DNA of 64,000 bases from Coleofasciculus sp040219735 (GCA_040219735.1 JAVJRX010000045.1); one strand, 5' to 3'; positions 9,810 through 19,508 are shown, counted from the first letter of the stretch. Translations and numbers: made by a program. Notes: a model not told the origin generated them from the letters alone.

Positions 9810-10535
9810 AATTTTTTCTATAAATGCACCCGTTTTTTGCCAGATTGAATCTCTCCCTTGCCTAGAACCTGAAACTTAACGTGAAGTCTAGGTCAGGGGA
9901 TTCTACACAGGGTGTCACTGTATTAATTCATCATGAATTTTGGATTACTCCTCATCACCCATGCACAATGATGTGAATTAAGCAGCTTCACCGAGTTGGC
10001 TTATATCATGTTTCAAGTCTCTCGACTTGTTCAAATTTTGCTCGTTAAACTGAACCCTGTAATTATATTTTCTCTGTCTGTAGTAAAAATACTTGGTTTA
10101 ATCAGCAACTGTCTACCCAAAAATCGATTCTTCATAGAATCTTTATAAAATGCTTTCCCTATCTTCACGAAAACTTTATAGTAATTTGACCAACTCTCTT
10201 TCCTTACGGGCAACTGAGAATTTTACAAAAATTTGTAAAGATTGTTTAAGTACTCTTTAGCAATTGGTGGATTTAAGTTGCGATCTATGTACAACTATTG
10301 ACAGAACTGAGCATTTATCAGTAAATTGCTTTCCATAAAGGATTTTATTTTCCAACCCAAAATAGGTTAACACCGAACTCCAAAGACTTAGCCAGACCAT
10401 AAGGATAAACTCAAAAGCCGTTTACCGTGCGTCTTGCTCACTCTAGGTCTAAAGAAAAAAGGTTTTGGGAATTCGGGCGATAAAAAGGCGCATCCCCCCT
10501 TGGGTAGATACGAGGAAATAGAAGAGGAAAGAGGA
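9810..10535. other. intergenic region between divergent genes
   Basis: An AT-rich stretch separating the beta-helix protein from the GT26 gene, which are divergently transcribed, so promoters for both should be here. A 60-codon minus-strand frame at 10031-10213 has no recognisable features and is not called. I see no hairpin or repeat that I can name. Confidence 0.4.
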
Positions 10536-11369
10536 ATGAATACTCAAACGTTACCAGCCCCCAGTCAAACCAGTATCATCGGGATTGGCGTTCATCGGAC
10601 AAGCTATGATGAATGTACCGACCTGATTATTCAAAACGCTAAATGGCATCTATCCTGTATAGTAGCGGCGACAGATGTGCATAGCATGATGCGCGGTTAT
10701 CTTGACCCTCAAGGTCATGGCTATCGTCTCAATCATTTTTCAATAGTTACCCCCGATGGTCAGCCTGTACGCTGGGCAATGAATCTGTTTCGCAAATCCG
10801 GAGAAAAATATCTGCGCGATCGCGTCCGGGGACCTGAACTTATGTTAAGGGTGTGCGAACGAGCGGCGGCTGAAGGCGTGAGTATTTTTCTCTATGGCTC
10901 CACCGATCCGACGTTAGAACAATTACAAGTCAAGCTGACTCAAAAATTCCCCAACTTGAAAATCGCTGGAGCAATCTCTCCACCGTTTCGAGCTTTAACT
11001 CCAGAGGAAGAGGCTGAGTACGTCCAAACCATTCGCCAATCAGGAGCGGGTATCCTTTTTGTCGGACTAGGATGTCCAAAGCAAGAAGAGTGGGCGTTTA
11101 CCCATCGTCATCGCTTGGATTGTCCTATACTCTGTGTCGGTGCTGCTTTTGATATGCATGCCGGTCAAGTTGACGAAGCCCCAATCTTAATGCAACAGTT
11201 CGGCTTAGAATGGCTCTATCGATTCCTGCAAGAACCCGTTCGTCTGTGGAAGCGCTATTTATTGATTAATCCGCTTTATCTGGTGCTGGTAACTTTGCAG
11301 TTCTTCAAAGTCCTGCCCCGACAAAAAAAGAATAATCGAATTGACTACCAAACTTCTCATATTATATGA
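10536..11369 (+). CDS. WecG/TagA/CpsF family glycosyltransferase (GT26)
   Basis: 277 residues from the chosen start. Features of the family are ATDVHSMMRGY near the N-terminus, the invariant TPDGQPVRWA, then RVRGPELM, the block GILFVGLGCPKQEEWA and GAAFDMHAGQVDEAP, ending in a basic amphipathic segment that anchors the enzyme at the membrane. Such enzymes transfer N-acetyl-mannosaminuronic acid, ManNAc or glucose to lipid-linked intermediates of surface polysaccharides. The frame is open from a TTG at 10434, but the ATG at 10536 follows a purine-rich GAGGAAAGAGG Shine-Dalgarno-like stretch and starts just before the conserved part. Sugar specificity unknown. Confidence 0.9.
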   Translation: MNTQTLPAPSQTSIIGIGVHRTSYDECTDLIIQNAKWHLSCIVAATDVHSMMRGYLDPQGHGYRLNHFSIVTPDGQPVRWAMNLFRKSGEKYLRDRVRGPELMLRVCERAAAEGVSIFLYGSTDPTLEQLQVKLTQKFPNLKIAGAISPPFRALTPEEEAEYVQTIRQSGAGILFVGLGCPKQEEWAFTHRHRLDCPILCVGAAFDMHAGQVDEAPILMQQFGLEWLYRFLQEPVRLWKRYLLINPLYLVLVTLQFFKVLPRQKKNNRIDYQTSHII

Positions 11370-11684
11370 CTATATGAAAAGAAAGAGGATCAGATTGGTA
11401 GTACCGGAGAGCCTGCAGCTTGATAAAATACTAAGTTCTAGGTAGGACAAGGGCAGAGAGTTTGAGAATTTATTGTAATAATGCGTGCGTCAACGCCTGA
11501 TCAGATAGTAGAGTAAAACGACTTCATAAAGTGGGAGATTATCAATAATTAAGTGATTCAACGCTAGAGCAAAAATGTAGGGGCGTAAGGTTTGCGGCTC
11601 CCACATACTTGAGCGGCAGAAAATCAATAAGTAATAAGTAATAAGTAATATAGGGAAAAGACGGTCACAGATAAAGGAGTAAAG
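11370..11684. other. intergenic region with tandem heptamer
   Basis: It contains a degenerate copy of the GGGCGCAAG palindrome (about 11580-11597) and three to four tandem copies of AATAAGT (11626-11650) just upstream of the DUF3153 gene. No gene seen. Confidence 0.45.
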
Positions 11685-12482
11685 TTGGTGAAACCAGCAT
11701 TGATAAATGGATTGTCCGCCGTTCGTATTCTCAGTCGCCTACGGGTGATTGGGGTTGTCTTGTTGGTCTCATTACTCCTGTCTGGCTGTGTCAACTATGA
11801 TGTTTTAGTTAACGTCAGGGATGAAAACCACGGCACGATTGTGCAGCAAATCCGCCTGGGGGAACAACTGAGAAGTTTTAGTAATGCTCAAGCGACTGAA
11901 TGGCTTAAAAGTATTGAGCGACGTGCCAAGGAACTCCAAGGAAAAACGACGCGCCGTTCTAAGCATTCGCTTGTGGTGACAATTCCATTTAGTAATGGAG
12001 AGGAATTGACCACCAAGTTTAATCAATTTTTTAACCCAGTGAACCCAAGTCATGGGAGTGCGAAGGATAGGGGAAGCGTTGATTTACCCAGTCTGGACTC
12101 GACGTTAAGTATAAAGCAACGTAGCTTTTTTGTGGTGCAACGGAATCAGTTGAACTATGAACTGGACTTGCGATCGCTAGCGGTGCTTTCGGCAAATGGT
12201 AGTATTATTGTTAGTCCGGGTTCGCTATTGAATTTGCAGTTGAGTTTGCAGACTCCTTGGGGGGCAAACATTATTGAGCTAGGTGATAATACCATCACGC
12301 CTAAGATTTATGAGAATGGGCGTCAGCTTGTGTGGACTCTGATTCCCGGTCAACTTAACCGCCTAGCTGTGGTGTATTGGGTTCCTAGCCCTCTGGGAAT
12401 TGGGACAATTGCAATTGTGCTGTTGGTATTGGCTGGTTTTTTGATTAAATATAGGTCATTTCCGGGGACGGCAACGGCTTGA
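11685..12482 (+). CDS. DUF3153 family lipoprotein
   Basis: 265 residues. An N-terminal signal segment ends in a lipobox (LLLSGC, cleavage before C35), and a hydrophobic C-terminal segment (GTIAIVLLVLAGFLIKY) is followed by a basic tail. This is the architecture of the cyanobacterial DUF3153 proteins; the function of the family is unknown to me. The mature domain (CVNYDVLVNVRDENHGTI onward) should lie on the outer face of the plasma or thylakoid membrane. Translation may begin at TTG 11685 or, at better spacing from the GGAG at 11676-11679, GTG 11688. Convergent with cobS, 27 nt away. In the short gap a GATACCCAAGGCTCA unit occurs twice in tandem. Confidence 0.75.
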   Translation: MVKPALINGLSAVRILSRLRVIGVVLLVSLLLSGCVNYDVLVNVRDENHGTIVQQIRLGEQLRSFSNAQATEWLKSIERRAKELQGKTTRRSKHSLVVTIPFSNGEELTTKFNQFFNPVNPSHGSAKDRGSVDLPSLDSTLSIKQRSFFVVQRNQLNYELDLRSLAVLSANGSIIVSPGSLLNLQLSLQTPWGANIIELGDNTITPKIYENGRQLVWTLIPGQLNRLAVVYWVPSPLGIGTIAIVLLVLAGFLIKYRSFPGTATA

Positions 12483-12509
12483 GATACCCAAGGCTCAGAT
12501 ACCCAAGGC

Positions 12510-13301
12510 TCAGAGAACTATTGTCAGTAAACAGAGCAATAGGGATTCCGTCCATTCCACCACCGCCCCATAGGTATCCCCGGTATGTCCTCCCAACTGG
12601 CGGTAAAACCAGAACCCGGTCAAAAGCGCGATCGCACAACCTCCTCCAGCTAGAATTACCCCTAGCTTAAGACTACCTCCGCTCCAGATTAGGGGCAATC
12701 CACACACCCCCAGGAGTAACAATCCCCCCCACAGACTATCAATCGGCACCTGAATCCCTTGTTGATGAAACGCGCCTTTCCCGGTGGGTTTGAGGTAAGG
12801 ATAAATCGAAATCGCCACCACTTGTCCCCAGCGCCCCCATCCAGCTACACTGATTAATGCCAACCAGCGATAGGTTTCAATATCGGTAAGCGCCGCCGTT
12901 TTTAGTAATAGTAGCGCGATCGCGGCCATCGCCCCAAACGCCCCAGTAACGCTATCTGCCATAACCTCCAGCCGTCGCTTAGGATCTTGTACACCTAAGC
13001 CATCTGCCGTATCCATTACGCCATCAAGATGCAGTCCTCCCGTGAGTGCTACCCAACTCACCACGATAACCCCACTCCGGGTCAGGTTAGGCATCCCCCA
13101 GTATTGCAATACGGCGTCTAGCACCGCTAAGATAACACCAATAAATAGTCCCACCCCAGGTGCCCAACGGGCAATGCGCTCAAAGTCCAACCCCCAACTC
13201 ATGGGAATGGGGATACAGGTATAAAAGGTGATCGCACCCAGCCAAGACTGCCAGAACTTTTGTCCCATCTGCCACATTGATTGAACGTTAAACCACTTCA
13301 T
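12510..13301 (-). CDS. cobS: cobalamin synthase (adenosylcobinamide-GDP ribazoletransferase)
   Basis: Integral membrane enzyme that joins adenosylcobinamide-GDP and alpha-ribazole (phosphate) in the last steps of the cobalamin nucleotide loop. Family signs: FYTCIPIP near the N-terminus, GLHLDGVMDTADGLG with its acidic metal-binding cluster, RRLEVMADSVTGAFGAMA, and at least five hydrophobic segments, ending with GHTGDTYGAVVEWTE. About 263 residues from the preferred ATG at 13301; the frame stays open to a GTG at 13352, which would add 17 unconserved residues. Other cob genes are not in this window. No B12 riboswitch could be recognised upstream. Confidence 0.92.
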   Translation of the reverse strand: MKWFNVQSMWQMGQKFWQSWLGAITFYTCIPIPMSWGLDFERIARWAPGVGLFIGVILAVLDAVLQYWGMPNLTRSGVIVVSWVALTGGLHLDGVMDTADGLGVQDPKRRLEVMADSVTGAFGAMAAIALLLLKTAALTDIETYRWLALISVAGWGRWGQVVAISIYPYLKPTGKGAFHQQGIQVPIDSLWGGLLLLGVCGLPLIWSGGSLKLGVILAGGGCAIALLTGFWFYRQLGGHTGDTYGAVVEWTESLLLCLLTIVL

Positions 13302-13697
13302 AGAGAATAATTTAATCCAGGGGGACACCGGTGCAGGGAAGCCCGGAAGCACAGGGATACAGGCGTTAGAAAGCTATTGAGCGGGTCAGGATTTGGGTTC
13401 ATCGTTTACTACACAGAAATTTACGTATATTGTCCGATGAATAGCTGGCGAATATTGGGATAGTATGGTCTAGTAACCCTACTGTAATACCCGTAACACT
13501 CAAGTATTTCAGAACACAGTCCACCGGCACGAGCCTGTGGATGAATTTCTGATTCTTGATAACTACAGCTTCCGACTGAACCTTTAGCTGGGCAGTCGTT
13601 AAGAAAAGAAGTATTGGGTTTTGCAGTCGCGTCTAATCACAATGCCAATCCTCCTGGCAAGGCAATATTAGCCCCTTATGCATCATAGGCTTTACCC
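13302..13697. other. divergent intergenic region
   Basis: Separates cobS from the 150-residue unknown gene. I looked for a cobalamin riboswitch core on the cobS strand and for tRNA-like folds and found neither. It probably contains two promoters, which I cannot place with confidence. Confidence 0.35.
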
Positions 13698-14150
13698 ATG
13701 AGTTATCATCAACCTCCACGCCGACTTCCTGCCCCTTGTATTATTGATACGGGCATTATTATCAATAAACAAGACATGGGACGCCTACTCACTGATTTGG
13801 GTCGCGTCCGCTATAGTCACACAATTGATAGTAACGTGCAAAGTGAAGGGGAAGGATATGTGCTGGAAGTCTTTGCTGATTCCCGCCGTTCTACCCTAAT
13901 TGCCAATCAAGCTATCTACATCAATGTCCAGAGTTTTGATTACTTGCAACTGCATCAGACGCCGGAAAAGCAGGCTTATTTTGATTTAGTCCAGGAGAAC
14001 CGTCGGCTGAGGCTGATTCCTCTATCCAACCCGTTACAGGAGCAATCCGTCGAAACCCTCAACGCCGAAGCCTTAGAAGCCATGGTTACCCAAGTCCTCA
14101 ATGCCCGGTGGGACGTACAAATTGATGATGAGGGCGAATGTCCTTTCTAA
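13698..14150 (+). CDS. conserved cyanobacterial protein of unknown function
   Basis: 150 residues, soluble, acidic C-terminus (WDVQIDDEGECPF). I do not recognise a named domain. The balanced composition, ATG start and ordinary codon use with no stop for 450 bases argue that it is real. The pattern of alternating hydrophobic residues (GYVLEVFADSRRSTLIANQAIYINV) suggests a mostly beta protein. It lies 299 nt upstream of tgt on the same strand; the gap holds no gene I can support. No function proposed. Confidence 0.6.
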   Translation: MSYHQPPRRLPAPCIIDTGIIINKQDMGRLLTDLGRVRYSHTIDSNVQSEGEGYVLEVFADSRRSTLIANQAIYINVQSFDYLQLHQTPEKQAYFDLVQENRRLRLIPLSNPLQEQSVETLNAEALEAMVTQVLNARWDVQIDDEGECPF

Positions 14151-14449
14151 TCGGTTTGGCTGTCCGAACAGAGCAAGTACAACAAGGCTCCCAGGCTACA
14201 GTTGTTTATGGCAGGGTTTCTGCTTTTTCCTCTGTTGTTAACAGCTGGGTATTTGCCGCCCTACTATACTCGGTCATTGCGGAGTGAATCTGAGGGAAGC
14301 GAAAACCAGAACAAGATTTTCCGCTGTTATTGGTGTATGCCTTTTATCCTTGACGACTGATTCGCTGGCATTGTCAAAAAACCCTGACAGTACACAAAAC
14401 AGATGATGAGCCACAATAATCAAAGCACGATCACGAACCCTTAACCGCG

Positions 14450-15595
14450 TTGGCTCAAACATACAATTCATTTTCCTTCCAATGTCAGGCATGGTGCAGC
14501 CAAACCAAGGCACGCGCCGGTTTACTGCACAGTCCCCATGGTCTGATAGAAACACCCCGGTTTATGCCCGTGGGTACTTTGGCAACGGTCAAAACTCTAA
14601 CGCCTGCTCAGTTAGAAGCGGCACAAGCACAAATTATTCTCGCTAATACCTATCATTTGCACCTGCAACCCGGAGAAGGGATTGTCCAGCAAGCGGGAGG
14701 ATTGCATCACTTCATGGGTTGGCATCGCCCTATTTTGACGGATTCGGGCGGCTTTCAGGTTTTTAGTTTAAGTAAGTTGCGCCAAATTAGTGAAGAGGGT
14801 GTGGTTTTTCGTTCGCCTCGGGATGGACGATTGATTAATCTCACCCCAGAACGGTCAATCGCTATCCAAAATGCCCTAGGGGCGGATATTATTATGGCAT
14901 TTGATGAATGTCCCCCTTATCCGGCGAGTCGTTCGCAGATTGAGGCGTCACTGGAACGAACGGATCGCTGGCTTAAGCGCTGTATCAATGCTCACACTCG
15001 TGCGGATCAGCAAGCGCTGTTTGGTATTGTTCAGGGTGGTGTTTATCTGGATTTGCGTCGTCAGGCGGCTGAGTCTTTGGTGTCTTTGGATTTACCGGGC
15101 TACGCCATTGGTGGGGTGAGTGTGGGGGAACCGGTGGAATTTATCCATGAAATCGTAGCAGCGACGGCACCGTATTTACCCGCCAATAAGCCACGGTATT
15201 TGATGGGGGTGGGGACGTATCGAGAAATGGCACGCGCGATCGCAGCTGGTGTGGATTTATTTGATTGTGTGATTCCCACGCGCTTAGGGCGTCATGGGGC
15301 GGCGTTGGTTCAGGGGGAACGGTGGAATTTGAAAAATGCTCGGTTTCGTGAGGATTTTACGGCGTTGGATTCGACTTGTCCCTGTTATTGCTGTCAGAAC
15401 TTTAGCCGCGCCTATCTGAGTCATCTGGTGCGATCGCGGGAAGCTTTGGGCTTTATGTTAATCTCCCTGCATAATGTTACGGAGTTGATTCGCTTTACTC
15501 AAGGGATTCGAGAGGCGATTTTTCGGGATACCTTTACCACAGATTTTGCCCGGTGGCTAGGGGATGAGGTTGATATGACATCCTCCCAGCACTAA
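14450..15595 (+). CDS. tgt: tRNA-guanine transglycosylase
   Basis: Exchanges guanine-34 for a queuine precursor in tRNAs for Asp, Asn, His and Tyr. 381 residues, normal for bacterial Tgt. Seen: TPRFMPVGTLATVKTL, ANTYHLHLQPGE, TDSGGFQVFSL with the catalytic Asp, AFDECPPYP, QALFGIVQGGVYLDLR, AIGGVSVGEP, LMGVGTYREM, the second active-site Asp in LFDCVIPTR, and the zinc ligands CPCYCC followed by a His in YLSHLVR. Start at TTG 14450 (MAQTYNSFSFQCQ); no later start leaves an intact N-terminal domain. It ends 47 nt before a convergent MscS gene; the gap contains GGGCGGGCTTCCCTTTTT, possibly a terminator. Confidence 0.95.
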   Translation: MAQTYNSFSFQCQAWCSQTKARAGLLHSPHGLIETPRFMPVGTLATVKTLTPAQLEAAQAQIILANTYHLHLQPGEGIVQQAGGLHHFMGWHRPILTDSGGFQVFSLSKLRQISEEGVVFRSPRDGRLINLTPERSIAIQNALGADIIMAFDECPPYPASRSQIEASLERTDRWLKRCINAHTRADQQALFGIVQGGVYLDLRRQAAESLVSLDLPGYAIGGVSVGEPVEFIHEIVAATAPYLPANKPRYLMGVGTYREMARAIAAGVDLFDCVIPTRLGRHGAALVQGERWNLKNARFREDFTALDSTCPCYCCQNFSRAYLSHLVRSREALGFMLISLHNVTELIRFTQGIREAIFRDTFTTDFARWLGDEVDMTSSQH

Positions 15596-15642
15596 GTCAA
15601 AGATTATAGGGCGGGCTTCCCTTTTTCACAACAAAGATTTGC

Positions 15643-16749
15643 TCAATGTCTGCCATCAGCAACCAACGCACTTAAAGAATCGCTAATTTCTCCCGTGTTG
15701 AGATTCCCAAAATAGGTGATTTGGGTGGGGTAAGCAAACTCAATCTGACGCGCTTCAAATTCCTGTTTAAGCTGTAAATTAAGCTGCTGTTGGATATCCA
15801 TATAGAGGTTGTAATCACTGCTCAAAACGTAATAGACAACCTCAAAATTTAAGCTAAAATCCCCGTAATCGCTAAAATGCGCCCGGTCAAAGGTAGTATT
15901 CTCCAAATTTTCAATAATACCTTGGACAATTCCGGGGATGCTTTGCAGCTTAGATTGAGAGGTTTCATACAGCACGCCAAATTTAAACGCTACCCGTCGT
16001 TTAGGCATCCGTTTATAGTTGCGAATCCGCGAATTAGTTAAATCGGTGTTGGCAAAAACGAGTTGTTCTCCACTTAAACTCCGCAGGCGGGTTGTTTTAA
16101 TGCCAATATGTTCGACTGATCCGAGGAAATCATCAACAATGATAAAATCTCCCAATTCAAAGGGACGATCAAAGAGGATAGAGAAGTAGCTGAATAAATC
16201 CTGGAGGAAGCCTTGAGAGGCTAAAGCAATTGCCACACCACCAATGCCTAATCCAGCTACAACAGCGGAGATATCAAAACCCAGATTATCTAACAAAAAG
16301 ACAATTCCCAGCGCCCAAATAGCAATCCGAGCCGCCGGAATCAACGCATCAAGCGCTTGCTCGACTGTTTCACTTTGGCGGCGAGTTAGCCAATAAAGCC
16401 GGAAACCGTATTCCACCAGAGAAACCAAGAGGCGAATTCCCAAAATCGTGGCAATAATCAACGTCAATGCATCAATCACCTGATCCAGAATCGGATGTAA
16501 GGTGAGATTGGCAATTGCCACATAAAACGTGCCAACGTAAAGCAGAGGAATCACGGCTCGCTCAACGAGCCGGATTAGGGAATCATCCAGTAGGGTTGTG
16601 GTTTTCGCCGCCCAATTTTTGAGCTGTCTTATAATCACTTTGCGGAGAATTTTGATCAGAAAAACCCCCACAACCAAAATGATTAAGGCGATGAGATAGT
16701 CGGCAACTTGATTGTCTAAAAAGGTAACCTGTAAAAAATCTAGCGTCAT
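15643..16749 (-). CDS. MscS-family mechanosensitive channel
   Basis: 368 residues from the chosen start. Four to five hydrophobic segments are followed by the MscS pore helix and beta domain: VVAGLGIGGVAIALASQGFLQDLFS, then FDRPFELGDFIIVDDFLGSVEHIGIKTTRLRS. Expected in the plasma membrane as an osmotic safety channel. The frame extends to 16803, but ATG 16749 is preceded six bases upstream by a clear AAGGAG ribosome site, so I choose it. A second, different MscS protein is at 33657-34544. No signal peptide and no cyclic-nucleotide domain seen. Confidence 0.93.
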   Translation of the reverse strand: MTLDFLQVTFLDNQVADYLIALIILVVGVFLIKILRKVIIRQLKNWAAKTTTLLDDSLIRLVERAVIPLLYVGTFYVAIANLTLHPILDQVIDALTLIIATILGIRLLVSLVEYGFRLYWLTRRQSETVEQALDALIPAARIAIWALGIVFLLDNLGFDISAVVAGLGIGGVAIALASQGFLQDLFSYFSILFDRPFELGDFIIVDDFLGSVEHIGIKTTRLRSLSGEQLVFANTDLTNSRIRNYKRMPKRRVAFKFGVLYETSQSKLQSIPGIVQGIIENLENTTFDRAHFSDYGDFSLNFEVVYYVLSSDYNLYMDIQQQLNLQLKQEFEARQIEFAYPTQITYFGNLNTGEISDSLSALVADGRH

Positions 16750-16806
16750 GAACTCCTTAAGCGAATGATACTGATCCTCATTAGGATTAACGGTTTTTCT
16801 CAATCA

Positions 16807-16914
16807 GGCATCAACCTTAAGACAGAAATGAAATTCCCTCCCCAAGACGGCGGGGAGGGTTAGGGAGGGTTCAAGTTAAGGTATTACTTTCTTTTTGACC
16901 TTAAGTTGACACCC
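16807..16914. repeat. MITE-like element, CCCTCCCC/GGGGAGGG family
   Basis: The degenerate ends GGCATCAACCTTAAG and CTTAAGTTGACACCC face each other, with a central CCCTCCCC...GGGGAGGG stem followed by TTAGGGAGGG. The same order of blocks is found at 25834-26009, which supports a repeat family rather than chance. Confidence 0.5.
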
Positions 16915-16954
16915 ATGGATATATCGTCTCCCTACACTGAGGAACCAACGACGC

Positions 16955-17146
16955 TTACATGATTCCTAATGCGTGTAGAACTCCTTGACCCGAAAAGTAC
17001 TCAACGAATAGGGCAATAATGAAGCCTAGCATGGCTAGACGACCATTCCAAATTTCGGCTTGGGGGCTGAAGCCAAATCTCCAAGCATTGCGTTGTTCGG
17101 GACTGGTGAGGGTTTCGGGTGCTGGTGTAGTGGGTTGGTTTGTCAT
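16955..17146 (-). CDS. high-light-inducible protein (Hlip, chlorophyll a/b-binding-like)
   Basis: 63-residue single-helix thylakoid protein. The motif EIWNGRLAMLGF (residues 31-42) contains the Glu, Asn and Arg that bind chlorophyll and pair helices in the Chl a/b-binding family, followed by IIALFVEYF. The N-terminus is a short Pro/Thr-rich stromal segment. These proteins bind chlorophyll and carotenoid, protect photosystem assembly and dissipate excess energy. A weak GGAG lies about 10 nt upstream of the ATG. Which paralogue (HliA-D) is not decidable from this alone. Confidence 0.93.
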   Translation of the reverse strand: MTNQPTTPAPETLTSPEQRNAWRFGFSPQAEIWNGRLAMLGFIIALFVEYFSGQGVLHALGIM

Positions 17147-17307
17147 ACTCTAATTCTCCGGTTAAGTTATCTATGATTGCCTTTGTAAATAAATGTAACG
17201 TTAATTGAGGCTAATGTTATCCCTCTTAGGTGAGAAACTTCTGGATTGTTTATCTTTCGTTATCGATGTTAGTGATGCTTCATTCACCTGACTCGCGCTC
17301 AAAATTT

Positions 17308-17343
17308 AGCTCCCCCTCGCATCCTCCTTAAAAAGGGGGAGCT
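17308..17343. terminator. 9-bp stem, possible terminator
   Basis: AGCTCCCCC (17308-17316) pairs perfectly with GGGGGAGCT (17335-17343) across an 18-nt loop and is followed on the plus strand by TTTATT. It lies between two minus-strand genes (17439-17849 and the Hlip), so it might instead be a repeat; AGCTCCCC-type motifs are dispersed in this window. Confidence 0.4.
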
Positions 17344-17438
17344 TTTATTAAGGAAGGGTTTTAGCCTTCAGTTGACAAAGGCTTTGCGCTCCTACAGTTT
17401 CCAGTTGAGAATAATGCCATATCTGAATTAAAACTGGA

Positions 17439-17849
17439 TTATTTACCATCACTCATCCGATCAAGTGTTAATTTTTCTGTGTCGTTCAAGGATGCTTCAG
17501 ATTTTTTAGCTTTTTCGGCTTTATCAGCTATCGATTCCCATTTACGGCTTGCCTTTTTCCGTCCATATTCGATCGCCTGCTTTCTTTTCTCGGTTTTGCC
17601 GATCAATTCTTTGGTTGTCTCTAAGCCATCAAATGCCTTTTCTGACGCCTTTTTCGCTTGCTCAGCCCCTTTATCTAAATCTACAGATTCCTCAGATTGG
17701 GGATGAGCTGGGGTTAATTGTGCGGTTGGAGTTAGAGGGGTAGCTAAGGCGGCGCTATTATTGTTAATGATCGCTAAACCGAAAACTAGGCAAATTGGAA
17801 TTAAGCACAAGGCGAGGATTTGACGCAGTTTGCTGAGTTGTAATTTCAT
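17439..17849 (-). CDS. small secreted helical protein of unknown function
   Basis: About 136 residues. The N-terminus MKLQLSKLRQILALCLIPICLVFGLAI is a signal peptide or membrane anchor, followed by a low-complexity Thr/Pro segment. The rest is a highly charged, Lys/Glu-rich amphipathic helix without aromatic core. The frame starts at 17864 (MPLLN), but ATG 17849 gives the standard signal-peptide N-terminus; neither has an obvious ribosome site. I do not recognise the family. Lies downstream of no clear partner. Confidence 0.6.
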   Translation of the reverse strand: MKLQLSKLRQILALCLIPICLVFGLAIINNNSAALATPLTPTAQLTPAHPQSEESVDLDKGAEQAKKASEKAFDGLETTKELIGKTEKRKQAIEYGRKKASRKWESIADKAEKAKKSEASLNDTEKLTLDRMSDGK

Positions 17850-18439
17850 GTTTAATAACGGCATAATAGTCTTTAAAGGGAACAGGGGACAGGGAATAGG
17901 GAACAGGGAATAGGCGATTTAAATGCACATCAGCTTATTCTTTTTTTTGGACTAAACCTACCCTGACAAGTCTATCAAATGGTTCTGGAGCTTGCATTAT
18001 GGATGCTCTTGGCGTCTGTGGAGACTCTCCAGAACTCTGAGCATACTTTCCAATAGTGGCAATAAACCCCTACAATTTCCTTCATACTAAAGACAGAAAA
18101 AAGGAAAATTTGACCCTTCGTTTCGTTGGAGGGAACCTGGTTTTGACCCTTTGCTTCTCTCAAGAGCATCAGAATCTGGACAGCTCGGCGATCATTGCGT
18201 TAATGATTCCTACTTTTGCTATATTAGGGCTTGCTGCAAAACTGCCAAACCCTTATGGATCAAGGCTTTGAGTGGCATTGATATTTGCTCCTGTTCAAGG
18301 AGGGAGGGTTTAACCCTTTTATACCCTTGCACCGCTATCAGGGAAAATGTACTATGGCTCCCCCGGCTTCCCCGGCTTCCCCTGCTCCCCCGGCTTCCAG
18401 AACTCCCTACCCCCACCACCAGACTCCCTGCAGCAACCC
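17850..18439. other. intergenic region with C/T-rich repeats
   Basis: It holds a stretch of CCCCGGCTTCC-type tandem units (about 18357-18400), one of several such blocks in the window (also near 26105-26165, 28335-28400 and 37395-37440). Several short frames cross it but none looks coding. Confidence 0.45.
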
Positions 18440-19285
18440 CTATATTAGTGCGATCGCGCGATCGGTATAGTCGGGTAGATGAGGCGTTTTCCCATCTTGA
18501 TCCGGAACCGCTTCGACAAAAACATCCTTATACTCCATCTGAACATTGCCAAAAATAGTCGCAAAGGCTACGTCAGCAGCATCTCGCCCTATCCCAATCC
18601 GAATGAACCCATTACAGGGGGCGAGTCTAGTAGGGTCAAACAAATACCAGCGATCGCCTAAATACGCCTCAAAATAAGCATGGAAATCTGGAGGTTCTAA
18701 ATTGTAGGCATATCCAGTAACAAATCGAGCCGGAATATTTAACGCCCGACAAAAAGCAATCCCTAAATGGGCAAAATCTCGACAAACCCCCGCTCGTTCT
18801 GTTGCGGTATCATAAGCCGAGGTATGTTGATTGGTGCTACCTGACAAATAGGTGACGTTATCGTAAATCCAGTTACAGATAGCCGTAACTCGGGAATAGT
18901 CAGGAATCAAATCACCAAACTCATGCTGTGCCAGACGCATAAGCCGATCTGACTCACAGTAACGCGATGGGTAGAGGTAATGTAAGTTTTCTAATGGTAA
19001 CTTAGCCGGAGGAATTTCCGCAATCGAACTGGGATCTTCATCCTGATAAGATAAATCCACAGTTGCTTGATAAGAAATCTGCAAGTCACCTGGGGATGCA
19101 TTGATTCGTAGATATCGGTTTTCCATCACAGGAGTAACATACTCCTCATAATTCATGGATGGTTCTATTTGCAAGCTTTCTTGCAGGATTTTTTGAAATT
19201 TTTTCTCAACAACACTGAGATTAAAAATAAGGGTGCTACTTGCTGCAACACTATAGTTTAATTTACAGCCCAGATTGAATTTCAT
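18440..19285 (-). CDS. transglutaminase-like cysteine protease family protein
   Basis: 281 residues. The papain-like triad is visible: Cys168 in GVCRDFAHL, His202 in DFHAYFEAYLG, and Asp217 in LFDPTRLAP. The N-terminal 110 residues form the beta-rich domain normally found ahead of bacterial transglutaminase-like domains (YSVAASSTLIFNLSVVE). There is no signal peptide, so a cytosolic protein is predicted. Members act as peptidases or amidases, and the substrate is unknown. Start ATG 19285 gives the expected N-terminus although no ribosome site is visible. It ends in a HIP1-containing region (GCGATCGCGCGATCGG). Confidence 0.85.
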   Translation of the reverse strand: MKFNLGCKLNYSVAASSTLIFNLSVVEKKFQKILQESLQIEPSMNYEEYVTPVMENRYLRINASPGDLQISYQATVDLSYQDEDPSSIAEIPPAKLPLENLHYLYPSRYCESDRLMRLAQHEFGDLIPDYSRVTAICNWIYDNVTYLSGSTNQHTSAYDTATERAGVCRDFAHLGIAFCRALNIPARFVTGYAYNLEPPDFHAYFEAYLGDRWYLFDPTRLAPCNGFIRIGIGRDAADVAFATIFGNVQMEYKDVFVEAVPDQDGKTPHLPDYTDRAIALI

Positions 19286-19508
19286 AATCTAAAGGAGAAT
19301 GAGTTTTGAGTTTTTCTCTAGTAAAGTAAATTTGCCATTATTTTGCATTTATATTAATCTTCCTTAAGTCACATTTTTTAAATCGACAATATCGAGTATA
19401 ATTGCGATAAAAATAGAATTTTTATTGAAAATAACAAATTATAAATTATAAATAACCAATGGCTAATGACGATCTTAGCGTTAACCTGTGCCCACCTACT
19501 TCTTAATC

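Noticed and set aside
10031..10213. 60-codon minus-strand frame
   Set aside because: AT-rich intergenic DNA with no supporting features.
13302..13697. Cobalamin riboswitch upstream of cobS
   Set aside because: GGTGCAGGGAAGCCCGG at 13330-13346 looked suggestive, but it is on the opposite strand and the B12-box core is missing.
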